A stretch of 64,000 nucleotides of DNA from Planctomycetaceae bacterium (GTDB taxonomy: Bacteria; Planctomycetota; Planctomycetia; Pirellulales; Pirellulaceae). The position numbers and the translations under genes are program-made. Location: positions 1,054,001 through 1,118,000 of the forward strand of contig JACKHM010000004.1 of the NCBI GenBank assembly GCA_020638995.1, written 5' to 3'. Shown one piece after another: positions 26,120 through 34,430 of the stretch. The notes beneath the pieces are model-generated. The model had not been told where the DNA came from, did not search any database, and saw only the letters and a list, made by a program, of their open reading frames with translations. Each line of letters opens with the position of its first letter. Within the stretch, counting starts at the first letter, position 1.

Positions 26120-26402
26120 CTAATTCTGCTCGTCATCGATCAGACTCACACGACGAATAGACGGAATTACGTCGCCTTTCAGTTCGATCCCAAGACGTTG
26201 CAAAGCCTCGGCCAACTCCTTGTTCTGGGCAACTGGCAATCCAAATTCATTGCACGTATCGAGACGGAACGGGCCATCGTCAAGAGTTCCATCGCCTCGG
26301 AACAGTCGCTGGATCGCTTCCGCCGCCGAACGACCTTCGACTTCGTACGTCGTTACATGTAATTCGTATGCTCGATTTCAAATCGTCGTAGCGGATCTTC
26401 AT
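26120..26402 (-). pseudogene. Small hypothetical gene with frameshift
   Basis: On the minus strand a well-formed coding stretch ends at 26120: YELHVTTYEVEGRSAAEAIQ, RLFRGDGTLDDGPFRLD, LPVAQNKELAEALQRLGIEL and IPSIRRVSLIDDEQN. Directly upstream in that frame is a stop and no start codon. The neighbouring frame has ATG at 26402 (MKIRYDDLKSSI), which joins well if one base is gained or lost near 26370. The span is 283 nt, one more than a multiple of three. A product of about 94 residues is implied. Family unknown. Confidence 0.55.
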
Positions 26403-26593
26403 TTCGGGAGTCGGCACTCATCGCGTTGATGATACATTGCTATCATGATCGTAGTCAAACCAATGCCTGCGTTTGTTCGATGCATACGATTCTTAGCTCG
26501 GCAAGCCAACTGAGCCAATCGGTCAAATGCAAGGCGACACAGCGGGTCAGAAATTGCTTTGTCCGATAATTCACCATGTGATATACTGAGACC

Positions 26594-26857
26594 ATGACGC
26601 CGAAACTCAATCAAGAACTGACTGACGCATTGCACGCGAGTGAATCGCCCTTGTCAGTCGTCGATCCAACCACGAACCAACTCTACATCATCGTCGACCA
26701 AGCCACACATCAACAAGCGATGGCAGCGTTGCAGCGACAACAAAGCGTCGCAGCGATTCAAGAGGGGATCGATGATATGGAAGCAGGCAGGATGCAGCCA
26801 GCCGCTGAGGCCCAGCGTCACGGCAGAGAAGAACTTCTGTCCCGATTTCAGCAATGA
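26594..26857 (+). CDS. Antitoxin of a ParE/RelE-type module
   Basis: An 87-residue protein (MTPKLNQELTDALHASE, then a VDPTTNQLYIIVDQ strand, then a helical C-terminus). The arrangement, a short acidic protein ending with ATGA overlap onto a RelE/ParE toxin, is typical for antitoxins. The N-terminal part may be a dimerisation or DNA-binding fold; the C-terminal helix (QEGIDDMEAGRMQP) probably wraps the toxin. The first residues are usual for this planctomycete group. The pair is in the island and may stabilise it. Confidence 0.75.
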   Translation: MTPKLNQELTDALHASESPLSVVDPTTNQLYIIVDQATHQQAMAALQRQQSVAAIQEGIDDMEAGRMQPAAEAQRHGREELLSRFQQ

Positions 26858-27180
26858 CTTATCGGCTGAATGTTACGAACAAAGCTCGCGACGACATTAC
26901 TCGCAACGCGTCATGGTGGGCTGAGAATCACTCGTTGGAAGAAGCTCTGAAATGGCATGACGCCATATATGCACAACTCGACACGTTGCTCAGTTTCCCC
27001 GAACGGCACGCAGTCGCTCCTGAGAACGACGAGTTCGAATACGAGATCCGGGAAAAGCCAATCGGTGTCGGACCCAAACCGAGCTATCGTGCCATCTTCA
27101 CGATCGTCGATGACGAGATCCGCGTCTTAGCCGTTCATCGTGCGGCTCAAGACGACGTAAAGCCGACTGACTTTGATTGA
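26854..27180 (+). CDS. RelE/ParE family toxin
   Basis: A 108-residue protein of the RelE/ParE fold: an N-terminal strand (YRLNVTNKARDDI), helices with WWAENHSLEEALKWHD, a loop with PERHAVAPEN, and C-terminal strands YRAIFTIVDDEIRVLAVHR. ParE toxins inhibit gyrase and RelE toxins cut ribosome-bound mRNA; the sequence does not tell which applies. It overlaps the antitoxin stop by 4 nt (ATGA), giving translational coupling. Confidence 0.85.
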   Translation: MTYRLNVTNKARDDITRNASWWAENHSLEEALKWHDAIYAQLDTLLSFPERHAVAPENDEFEYEIREKPIGVGPKPSYRAIFTIVDDEIRVLAVHRAAQDDVKPTDFD

Positions 27181-27271
27181 TCGCGTCGTGCGAGTATCGA
27201 GAAACAGATCACGACACAACATTGCCATGTTGTCGAGTGAATTTGTGTGTTGTTGATACCATGACTATCTG

Positions 27272-27299
27272 ACTTGTGCTAATGTGCTTTAGCACAAGT
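27272..27299. promoter_or_regulatory. Inverted repeat overlapping recombinase start
   Basis: Ten-base perfect arms ACTTGTGCTA (27272-27281) and TAGCACAAGT (27290-27299), 8-nt spacer. The right arm includes the GTG start of the recombinase gene. As DNA it could be an operator; as RNA it would hide the start codon. The role is inferred. Confidence 0.55.
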
Positions 27300-28464
27300 G
27301 AAAGATGTTTACCGCCACCATCGGCAACGCGGACCCGACAAAGATGATGTTTCGCAAGAAAGCGATGCGACTGTCAATGAATCGTCATTGCCTGCATTGA
27401 CAAGATCGGTGGAGTGTAGTGCAAACACCGTTACGACGAAGAAGCGTCGCCCGAAGAATAAGTCAGCTTTGAGAATCGCTGACTTCGAGCGATCCGTTCA
27501 AGTTTCCGATCATATTGCTTCGCTTCTGGTCGAATGCCATGCGAATGATGCGGCGGCTGCGATCGTTCCGTGGTTCTGCGACGCACTCCCCTCCCCCAAG
27601 AGTCGCAAAGTCTACTTTGCCGATATGCAGGCGTTCTTCCGAGCGATGCAATCGCAAGGCGTTGATCCGCTCTCCGTAAGAGGAGATCACGTTCGTCTTT
27701 ATAAGGAAGCGTTGACCGAGTCTGGGATGAAGTCGGCTTCGATTGCACGAGCATTGTCAGTCATTCGTGGTACGTATCAGCAGTTTGGAAAGAAAGGACT
27801 GGTTGCTTGGGATCGTGTCGGGGACATTCAGGCGGTTGAGTCGCCTCGCGTTGAGAAGAACACAACGCCGAGCCTAAGTGAAGATGAAGCGTGCAAGCTT
27901 CTTCACGCACCCGATGAAAACACAGCCATCGGCATCCGAGACCACGCGATCTTGTTCACCTATTTCAAAACAGCATGCCGGTTTGCGGCGATCGCAAACA
28001 CTCGCGTCGGAGATCTGGAACGGACTGATACCGACTGGTTTATTGTCGTTCAGGAAAAAGGAAAGAAGCAGCGTCGGCTTCCGTTGTTGGAAGCGGCGGC
28101 ACCAGTGCTGCGGTGGCTCGACGTAGCGGGCATCGGCTTCGATGATCGTGAGCATCCGCTCTTTTGCCCATTGGAGCAAGATCGTCGCACACCGAAGCGA
28201 CGGCCACTCAGTCAACAGTCCATGCTAGACATCGTCAAACGCCATGCGACAACAATTGGGCTCGATGTTTCACGTTTGGGTAGACGTGGGATCTGCACGC
28301 ACAGTTTGAGGAAAACTGCACTCAACAATGCACTACAGCACGGTGCCAAAGTGGAAGAAGTCCAGCAGTGGGCTGGGCATTTAGATTTGCGCACTACTCA
28401 GCAGTACATTCAATACAACGAAAAGGACGCGGAAACCGCTGCTCGTCGTTGTCAGATTCGTTAA
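27298..28464 (+). CDS. Tyrosine site-specific recombinase
   Basis: A 388-residue XerC/D-type integrase from GTG 27298. The N-terminal extension (1-60) is basic and unusual. The SAM-like core-binding domain spans about 75-165. The catalytic domain has the first Arg in TACRFAAIANTR, Lys in the EKGKKQRRLPL hairpin, HSLRKTALN (His-x-x-Arg), GHLDLRTTQQY (His and the tyrosine nucleophile). All six catalytic positions are present, so it should be active. It is not the integrase expected next to the tRNA. It may act on a site within the island, for example the inverted repeat at 28479-28532, or serve an older element. Confidence 0.9.
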   Translation: MKDVYRHHRQRGPDKDDVSQESDATVNESSLPALTRSVECSANTVTTKKRRPKNKSALRIADFERSVQVSDHIASLLVECHANDAAAAIVPWFCDALPSPKSRKVYFADMQAFFRAMQSQGVDPLSVRGDHVRLYKEALTESGMKSASIARALSVIRGTYQQFGKKGLVAWDRVGDIQAVESPRVEKNTTPSLSEDEACKLLHAPDENTAIGIRDHAILFTYFKTACRFAAIANTRVGDLERTDTDWFIVVQEKGKKQRRLPLLEAAAPVLRWLDVAGIGFDDREHPLFCPLEQDRRTPKRRPLSQQSMLDIVKRHATTIGLDVSRLGRRGICTHSLRKTALNNALQHGAKVEEVQQWAGHLDLRTTQQYIQYNEKDAETAARRCQIR

Positions 28465-28478
28465 GGTGTCCTAAATAC

Positions 28479-28532
28479 CTAGTACTATCCACCTTCGTAT
28501 CATGAATTCACCGCATCCCTGTGGAGTACTAG
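28479..28532. repeat. Inverted repeat downstream of the recombinase
   Basis: CTAGTACT, then ATCCAC (28479-28492) pairs with GTGGAGTACTAG (28521-28532) apart from a 2-nt insertion. It could be a recombination core site or a hairpin ending the recombinase transcript; there is no T-run. Confidence 0.4.
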
Positions 28533-28625
28533 TCGTGACTAGACTGGCTGTACACACCAGATTCGGTAACCGTAGAAGCTAATTCAAATCGCGATCAAAA
28601 TCGTACACGCTATTGTCTGAATCTT

Positions 28626-28829
28626 TCACGAGCGGTCAATTGTCGAATCGTTCGTGGCTTGCCGTGGCGGGTCACGCTGTTTCTTGTCATATGCCTGCAC
28701 AAATAGCCGTAGTGACTCTACAATCGCTTCCTCGCTAATTTCACTGAATGCCAATTCACCCTGCGTTGCCCCGCCCTTTGCCGTTTCAGTCATTGACTGT
28801 TTTCCAAGCCATTTGGTTAGGGAGGGGGT
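28626..28829 (-). pseudogene. 3' end of unknown gene split by transposon
   Basis: A 55-residue frame from ATG 28793 (MTETAKGGATQGELAFSEIS) looks like a small gene, but the open frame extends upstream to the transposon edge at 28829. It joins in frame to the gene whose first part lies at 32580-34162 if the transposon and one 5-bp target copy are removed (LEQLTP then SLTKWLGKQSMTETAKG). The rejoined gene is 1782 nt (594 codons including stop). The piece may still be translated alone from ATG 28793, but probably has no function by itself. Confidence 0.8.
28825..28829. repeat. Target site duplication, left copy (GGGGT)
   Basis: Five bases next to the left inverted repeat, identical to 32580-32584 next to the right inverted repeat. 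A 5-bp duplication is usual for Mu/Tn7/Tn5053-type DDE transposons. Confidence 0.85.
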
Positions 28830-28854
28830 TGCGGCGTCTCAGATTAATTGTCCG
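28830..28854. repeat. Left terminal inverted repeat of transposon
   Basis: Begins TGCGGCGTCTCA; 20 of 25 positions match the reverse complement of 32555-32579. A second motif, TCTCG-x-TTTG-x-x-TGACCG, recurs just inside both ends, suggesting more than one transposase binding site per end. Confidence 0.85.
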
Positions 28855-28960
28855 CGATAGTCTCGTTTTGGCTGACCGGATGTTGGGGCGTCGAAAGAGC
28901 TTGGGGAGGCGCATGAAAGACGGGCGGTGGATTGCGGCCCGTTGTTCATGGTGATGTGGA

Positions 28961-29257
28961 TTAGTGGGTCTGGTGGCGGTCGGTGAGACTGAGGAGGTGT
29001 TGAACGGCCTCGACGAAACCGCAATCGCGAGCCGCCATTGTGAAGTCGATCGGGTTGAAGTTGGTCTGGCAGTGGAAGCAGCGAACCAAGTTCTCTTGCG
29101 GATTGAGGTCCGAGCGGCTTTCGCCGCAGCGGGGACAGACGAAGATCAGCTGTCCGTCGCGACGGCGGTGTGGCCAAGCGAGGCGTTGCAACAACCATGG
29201 GAAGGGGACCTCGTTACGCAGTTGCCGAAGCTGCTGGTCGGTGAAGCGTCTGGCCAT
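28961..29257 (-). CDS. CHC2-type zinc-finger protein of the transposon
   Basis: A 98-residue protein with a zinc ribbon of the DnaG-primase N-terminal type: VCPRCGESRSD, then RCFHCQTNFNPIDF (Cys-x2-Cys ... Cys-x2-Cys), followed by the helix FVEAVQHLL, as in primases where the finger precedes EAV-x-x-L. There is no primase catalytic domain. It may recognise target DNA or replication intermediates, comparable in position to TniQ/TnsD-type targeting proteins; that is inference. It begins 13 nt after the ATPase stop. Confidence 0.75.
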   Translation of the reverse strand: MARRFTDQQLRQLRNEVPFPWLLQRLAWPHRRRDGQLIFVCPRCGESRSDLNPQENLVRCFHCQTNFNPIDFTMAARDCGFVEAVQHLLSLTDRHQTH

Positions 29258-29270
29258 GAGAGGGCTCCTG

Positions 29271-30059
29271 TTAGAGTTGAAACTCGCCAGCCGCTTGCCG
29301 GAACACGTCTTCATCGACGCGTGCCACATCGAGCGCCGTGGCTTGCAGCAGGCAGGCGATGGCCAAGTTGTTGATGGCGCGGGGCAGGCCGCCGGTGAAG
29401 TCGTGCAGCAGATCCTTGACTTCCGCGTCAAAAATCTTCCCATCGCCGCCCGCTTGCGAGACCTGAAAGTCCACGTACTGGGCGGTCTGCTCCTTGCTGA
29501 GCGGCCGCAGCTGATAACGGACCGACACCCGGTTCAGCAGGTCGGCATGTTGAGCCCGCTTGATCGTGCCGCGGAGCGACTCTTGGCCGACGAGCAGAAT
29601 CTTCAACGGCGGGCCGATTTCCAAGGCCGAACTGATCAACAGCCGCAAGTCGGTCAACGATTCCGACGTGAGCAGATGGGCTTCATCGAAGATCAGCAGC
29701 AAGGTGCCCTCGCTGCGTTGAGCCCGCTCTAGGATCTGTTCGTAAAGACGATCCTTGCCGCGCTTCGGCGCTTCGCCAAGTTGCGTCGCGATCAGCTTCA
29801 ACAATCCTGACGAAGGCAGATGGGTCAGATGACAATAGACCACCTCACACTGCTGCGGCGTGAGTCGGCTGAGCAGTCGCTTGATGAGCGCCGACTTGCC
29901 GACGCCACTCGCGCCGGTGACCAGTCCCAGTTCGCCCATCTTGAGCAGGAACTCGAGCCGAGCGAGTCCTTCTTTCATGCGTGCATCTTGCCACAAGGCA
30001 GCGGCGGTCGCGTGTTCGGAGAAAGGCTGCGTGCGGAATTGAAAATGTTCGAGGTACAT
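29271..30059 (-). CDS. ExeA/TniB-like AAA ATPase of the transposon
   Basis: A 262-residue AAA+ protein: Walker A TGASGVGKSALIKRL, Walker B LLLIFDEAHLL, sensor SVRYQLRPLSKEQ. It belongs to the ExeA/TniB group, in which transposition ATPases select targets and activate the transposase. ATG 30059 overlaps the transposase stop (TGATG), meaning translational coupling. The first residues MYLEHFQFRTQPF are typical of ExeA-type N-termini. Confidence 0.88.
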   Translation of the reverse strand: MYLEHFQFRTQPFSEHATAAALWQDARMKEGLARLEFLLKMGELGLVTGASGVGKSALIKRLLSRLTPQQCEVVYCHLTHLPSSGLLKLIATQLGEAPKRGKDRLYEQILERAQRSEGTLLLIFDEAHLLTSESLTDLRLLISSALEIGPPLKILLVGQESLRGTIKRAQHADLLNRVSVRYQLRPLSKEQTAQYVDFQVSQAGGDGKIFDAEVKDLLHDFTGGLPRAINNLAIACLLQATALDVARVDEDVFRQAAGEFQL

Positions 30060-31636
30060 CAAGGGTCTCCTGTGGATAAGAGGGATTGAAGTTGCCACAA
30101 CACGTGTGGAATCGTGAGTGCTTCGGCCTGAGCGACCGCCGTGCGGACGAGCGCTTCGTGCAAGCGATCGTGTCGCGCGTGAAAGGCACGCAGTGCATCG
30201 AGTTCGTCGCGGCTGAGTGCCGAAAGTCCCGCGGTGCGTCCCAGCAAGCGGGCCACGAGCGTGGCGAAGCTGCTGAGCGACCAGACGTTGCGTTGTTGAG
30301 CGGACTGAAAGTCGAGTCCTTGCTGTCGCCGTTGTTGTTGGCTGGCTTCGTGGCTGGCCTGCAAGGCGTTCAAGTAGGACGGTTCAATAGAGTTCTGCTG
30401 TGGGGGCGGAGCAGGTTGCGGATGATGTCCTGGCTCGCGCTGATAGCGGCGGGCGAGGCCCAGATAAGCACCGTCGAGTCGAAAGAGCTGAACTTCCTGC
30501 AACGCTTCACGCGTTTGAAAGGAATCGAAGCGAACTTCCACGCGATCGCCGCGCAGCTTGGGATCGACAGCAAAGGTTTGTTCGAGGATCGTGACATCGG
30601 AGAAGTCGCGATCGACGGTCCGTTGCTCGCGGCGATGAAACAGCGGGAGGATACTCTGCAGCCGCACTGGGCGTTGCAAGCGAGTGGCCGAGTGGTAGCG
30701 ATCGTGGGGCGTCTGCTTGGTCTCGCTATGGACAGCAACGTGATATTCCTGCGTCAGCCAAGCTTGCAGCGCGCGATTGATGTCTCCCAGTGATAGCAAT
30801 TGGGCAGCGCGGATTTCGGCTTCCAGTTGTCCCTGCAGCGTCTGAAAGAAACGTTCGATCAGGCCGCCGGTCGCGGGATCGCGCGGCGGGCGATGAAGGA
30901 GCTTGATGTTCAGTTCGGTGCAAGCCAGCTTCAACGCACCGGCGTGATAGATCTTGGCATTATCGACATACAGTTCTCGGCTGGTGTCATGATGCGACCA
31001 GGCACGCAACAGCGAATCGACCAGGATGTCGAGATTCTCGCGGAGGTAATATCTGGCTTCCACGATGTAGCGGCTGTGGCAGTCAATCCAGGCGGAGAGA
31101 TGCGTCTTGACGGCGCGTCCTTGCTGCACGACCGGCGGGCCGTGCTCGAAGTCGCCGACCCACAAGGCTCCGGCTTCGTCGCGCGTCCAACGACAACGAA
31201 TGGTCTGCTCGCTGACTCCCAGCTTGCGACGCGTGGCACCTTCGCGATGGAGATGACGATAGAGTGTCGAGCGCGGTACGCCGCGACCGAACTCTTGCTT
31301 CAAGATGCGGTTGATGACGACGTCGCTACGACGCGGCTGTTCCTTCTTCAGTTCGACGGCCCGATTCAACAGGGCTTGTTGGTTGGCGCGCGGCTGGCCC
31401 CGGTCGCTGCGCGAGCGCCGAAAGGTGCCGGCAACTCCCTCATCGCGGAGCCGCTTCCACCATCGCCGCAACGTTCGCACCGAGACGCACTGGCGTTGTC
31501 CGTTGGGCAGCAATCGCTCCTCGGCGGCCAGCTTGCGAAAGTACGCTTCGCGCTCCGCTTGAGGAATCTCTCCCAACAGCAGCGGACTGAGTAGCGAGCA
31601 CCGAAACACGGCCCACGCCTGATCGTCACGACCCAT
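30059..31636 (-). CDS. DDE transposase (rve integrase core)
   Basis: A 525-residue transposase from ATG 31636, chosen because AGGAG lies just upstream; the frame extends to 31738. An N-terminal helix-turn-helix region (SVRTLRRWWKRLRDEG) is followed by the catalytic core: Asp in WVGDFEHGP, Asp in LYVDNAKIY, Glu in GLIERFFQTLQGQ, so the DDE triad is complete. The C-terminal part has a beta-barrel like MuA (FAVDPKLRGDRVEVRFD). It probably cuts and joins the 25-bp ends with 5-bp staggered breaks. Confidence 0.9.
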   Translation of the reverse strand: MGRDDQAWAVFRCSLLSPLLLGEIPQAEREAYFRKLAAEERLLPNGQRQCVSVRTLRRWWKRLRDEGVAGTFRRSRSDRGQPRANQQALLNRAVELKKEQPRRSDVVINRILKQEFGRGVPRSTLYRHLHREGATRRKLGVSEQTIRCRWTRDEAGALWVGDFEHGPPVVQQGRAVKTHLSAWIDCHSRYIVEARYYLRENLDILVDSLLRAWSHHDTSRELYVDNAKIYHAGALKLACTELNIKLLHRPPRDPATGGLIERFFQTLQGQLEAEIRAAQLLSLGDINRALQAWLTQEYHVAVHSETKQTPHDRYHSATRLQRPVRLQSILPLFHRREQRTVDRDFSDVTILEQTFAVDPKLRGDRVEVRFDSFQTREALQEVQLFRLDGAYLGLARRYQREPGHHPQPAPPPQQNSIEPSYLNALQASHEASQQQRRQQGLDFQSAQQRNVWSLSSFATLVARLLGRTAGLSALSRDELDALRAFHARHDRLHEALVRTAVAQAEALTIPHVLWQLQSLLSTGDP

Positions 31637-31688
31637 AAAAATTCTCCTTCGCCGGGAACCAAGTGGTCTGTCGAAGGAGCAAGCTACC

Positions 31689-32361
31689 TCAAGGCGGCCG
31701 TGATCTTGTTGCGAAGCGGGGGAAGAACGATTCGGCAAACATCCGATTCCAATGATCGATCAGATGCAGTAAACGGCGCGCGGTGCGTAAGATCTCACCC
31801 CGGTGCGGACTGCGGTATTTATGCGGGGCGACGGCACCTAGAAAGCGATGGTCGGTGAACAGCGGATCGTGTTCGCTGCATAGCTGGAGACCTAATTGCA
31901 AGGCGACCGACTGCGTGCCAAGGAACTGCAAGAACCGCCACAGCGTCGAGCGGTGCAGCGCCCGCTCATCGATCTTCTTCCGTTCCGGCGGCGTGACATA
32001 ACCGATGACACGCTTCTGCGGCGCGACGATCCGCTGCAAGGAGAGCCGATCCTGCTCCAAGTAATCGCGGGCCAAGGGCAGCAGGCTGATGCTGGCATAA
32101 CGCCGCTGCGGCAGTACGAAAGTCGGGCCAATCGGTAAACACATGCCGACATCGCGAGCACCTCCAACGAGCCAAGACGACACTGACGACTTGCACGGTC
32201 AAATCAACAATCACACGCAGCTTGCGGCGTCGCAGTTCGTGGCGTGTGAAGCCGCTGGTCGCATCGCAACGACTGCAACAATGGCGATAGCGAACACCGT
32301 TGGCAATCGCTTGCCGATGCTGCTCGAAGGCGGTCAGAACTGAAGAATTGGTGGCAGCCAA
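31689..32361 (-). pseudogene. Zinc-finger protein of the transposon, frameshifted
   Basis: The first part, from about TTG 32361, has a CCSRCDATSG ... RWRCSRCRHVFTDWP four-cysteine finger and an RHELRRRKLRVIVDL stretch. Similarity then continues in another frame (PTFVLPQRRYASISLLPLAR and on to 31689). A one-base shift between about 32121 and 32135 joins them; homologs I recall (DUF6431-like) read on without a break at this proline. It is either a frameshift mutation or a programmed shift at CCCG. It would be the first gene of the transposon. Confidence 0.65.
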
Positions 32362-32554
32362 GACGATGCAAGAATCATTGATTGACTGGAGAGGAACGGG
32401 CCTGTCATGCGAACGTCGAGGCTCGTTCCTCTTCTTCTGCGCGCACCGCCCAGACAGAGGCGGGCTTCTAGAAATAATGCGCGACGGCGGGCTCGGAGCG
32501 GGCTTACGGCGGGCTATTCTCGGTCAATCAAATCGAGACAAACGCCGCGCTTTC

Positions 32555-32579
32555 CGGTCAGTTAAAATGAAACGCCGCA
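32555..32579. repeat. Right terminal inverted repeat of transposon
   Basis: On the minus strand it begins TGCGGCGTTTCA, matching the left end over 20 of 25 positions. The right 5-bp target copy GGGGT follows at 32580-32584. Confidence 0.85.
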
Positions 32580-34162
32580 GGGGTCAACTGTTCCAAGCGA
32601 CTATAAGCTTTCGTACTCGTCTGACTCACTCCAATTAAGGCCATGACTGTTTCCGAACTTAAGTGGTAGTACGCTTCATTCAACACGTCAATGAGCGCGT
32701 CGATCTTAGTGTGTTCACTCGAGTCACAGCGTGTGATGCTATCGGCAATTAGCTTCAATGGATTGAGTGTGCGATGTTGCAACCAAAGTCTAAAGACGGA
32801 CACGCTCCTCTCGATATCCACGTCATTAACCCCATCAAGCAGCCCCCGAACAGTTTCGGCTTCCTCACACTTGGCCAGCAACTTGGTTGCAAGGTGCTGG
32901 AGACGTCCTTTGTCATCTAACGCTTGAGCAAGCACAGTTCGAAATATGTCTGGTTCACCTATCCATAGGATCTTGTCAACCGCAATGCTTGCTAGACATG
33001 AGTCCTGCAAGCAGTCAACAAGTAGCCGTTGCAGTGTGGGACGTAGTGGTGAATCGTAGCCTTCGTAATATATGGCCTCGTATGCTACTTCGACGGCAGC
33101 GCGACGGAAGTCCTCCGAATAATTCTTCGATCTTGCGATCTGTGATGCGAACCGAAATATGAGTTCATGATCGCCACGGCCACGCTTGGGAACTTTTGAA
33201 ACTCCGAATTTGCAAAACTGGAGTGTAGCTTCTTGGAGACCATCAATATTACATGCTTCGGACAAAACTCTGTTACAACCCTCAGACCAATAACATCGAG
33301 CAAGAATCATCAACAGTATCTGCCGTTCAGGATTCGAACACGTCCTAAACCGCCTTTCCACTTCCTGCACAATAGCAGGAGCATGATCAGCGCCGTAAGG
33401 ACGCGGATCGTACAATTGTTTCTCAGTGCGATCGAGAACGACATCTACAAAATACTTCGCATCCAGCGGGTTGTTGCGGGCGCGATCGAATAGTAGATCA
33501 ATCGACATCCTCAACAAAGAAGTACGGCGATTTAGGGTTTCAATGCAGTCCTTCATGTATTCAGGATCGTCCCTCGCTAAATAGAGGACCCCAAGCCCAA
33601 TGTACTGCTTGTCCCACTCATTTCTGCTGCTTGCAATTCCTCGAAGTTCATCGCAGATCGTGCGCACCCCTTCAGCATCGATGTTTATGATTTCACTGCT
33701 GTATCGTTCTTGTTCGCTATGTAGTCGACTATCGATTTGTTTCCAAGATTCATTTACCTCGGCGAATCGACAAAATGCCCATTCGTTAATCACCGGGTTC
33801 GCGTCGCGCATCGACTGCCATATCGCACCTCGGAAGTGGTTTACTGCGAAACGAAACCAAGACCTTGCCGCCCAATGCGCCCATCGCCACTTCGGCAGGG
33901 AGCGATAACGAGGAATATTACACGAGGTAGCTACGTGAAGCCGCTTAGCTAATTCGGATGTTGAATTGGCCTGAGCTACGAACTGTGCTTCATCGACATT
34001 AGTACCTTCAGTCGTTTGCTCATCATCGTCAGCACTAGATTCCAAAAAGACCCGCAACCAGTCTACATCGTCCGGTCCTGCGTTCAGTTTTCTGTGCAAT
34101 TCATCGTACCAGTCGTTGATCGCACTTCCTGCTATCTGTCGTTGCTGCTCGATGACGGTCAT
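32558..34162 (-). pseudogene. Unknown helical protein, 5' part of transposon-split gene
   Basis: From ATG 34162 (MTVIEQQRQIAGSAINDWYD) the frame runs through 528 native residues, then takes its last residues (AAFHFN and stop) from the transposon end. The protein is rich in helices, with Trp/Arg-rich segments (RSLPKWRWAHWAARSWFRFA) and HEAT-like alternation in the middle and C-terminal parts. No catalytic motif or membrane helix was recognised. Only about 65 residues are lost through truncation, so partial function cannot be excluded. The frame extends upstream of 34162, but that part is low-complexity and probably not coding. The gene was cargo of the island before the transposon entered. Confidence 0.7.
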
Positions 34163-34430
34163 CAAGCCGTACGCCCGCGTTGTCGTCGGCCACAAGGTAG
34201 TTTCGGAATCGGAAGGAACCGAGATTTTGCAGGAGCGAACGGCAGCCGGTCGCATGGTCGACGGAACACGCGATCGTGCTCGTCGCGCCGGAAACTGGCT
34301 TCGCAGTGAATCGGGTCGTGCAGCCGTTCGTACCGGTGCAACCGTTGCTGCAGCGGGTGCCGGTGTTGCCGCAACTGTGTGGGGAATCTCCAAACTTGCA
34401 GCACTCTCTGCTGCAGCAGCGGCAACGGCT
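34163..34430. other. Junction between truncated integrase and unknown gene
   Basis: All reading frames are nearly free of stops because of base composition. A plus-strand frame here (WLRSESGRAAVRTGATVAAA and on) could encode a hydrophobic helix and may be the relic of another gene. The integrase similarity ends at 34431, so this segment is foreign to it. It also contains the leader of the gene at 34162. Confidence 0.3.

Larger units (their letters stand above)
28830..32579 (-). mobile_element. Complete 3750-bp DDE transposon with AAA ATPase and CHC2 zinc finger
   Basis: Bounded by 25-bp inverted repeats and a 5-bp direct repeat GGGGT. All four genes run on the minus strand: a zinc-finger protein (frameshifted), a DDE transposase of the rve type, an ExeA/TniB-like ATPase and a primase-like CHC2 zinc-finger protein. 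The transposase-ATPase pair recalls MuA/MuB, TniA/TniB and TnsB/TnsC. The sharp ends and the reconstructable host gene indicate recent insertion. I recall similar four-gene sets in other planctomycetes; the family name is not known to me. Confidence 0.9.

Noticed and set aside
25571..26362. 263-residue plus-strand frame
   Set aside because: It crosses two hairpins, overlaps the 30-residue peptide and a better minus-strand coding relic, and has irregular amino-acid use.
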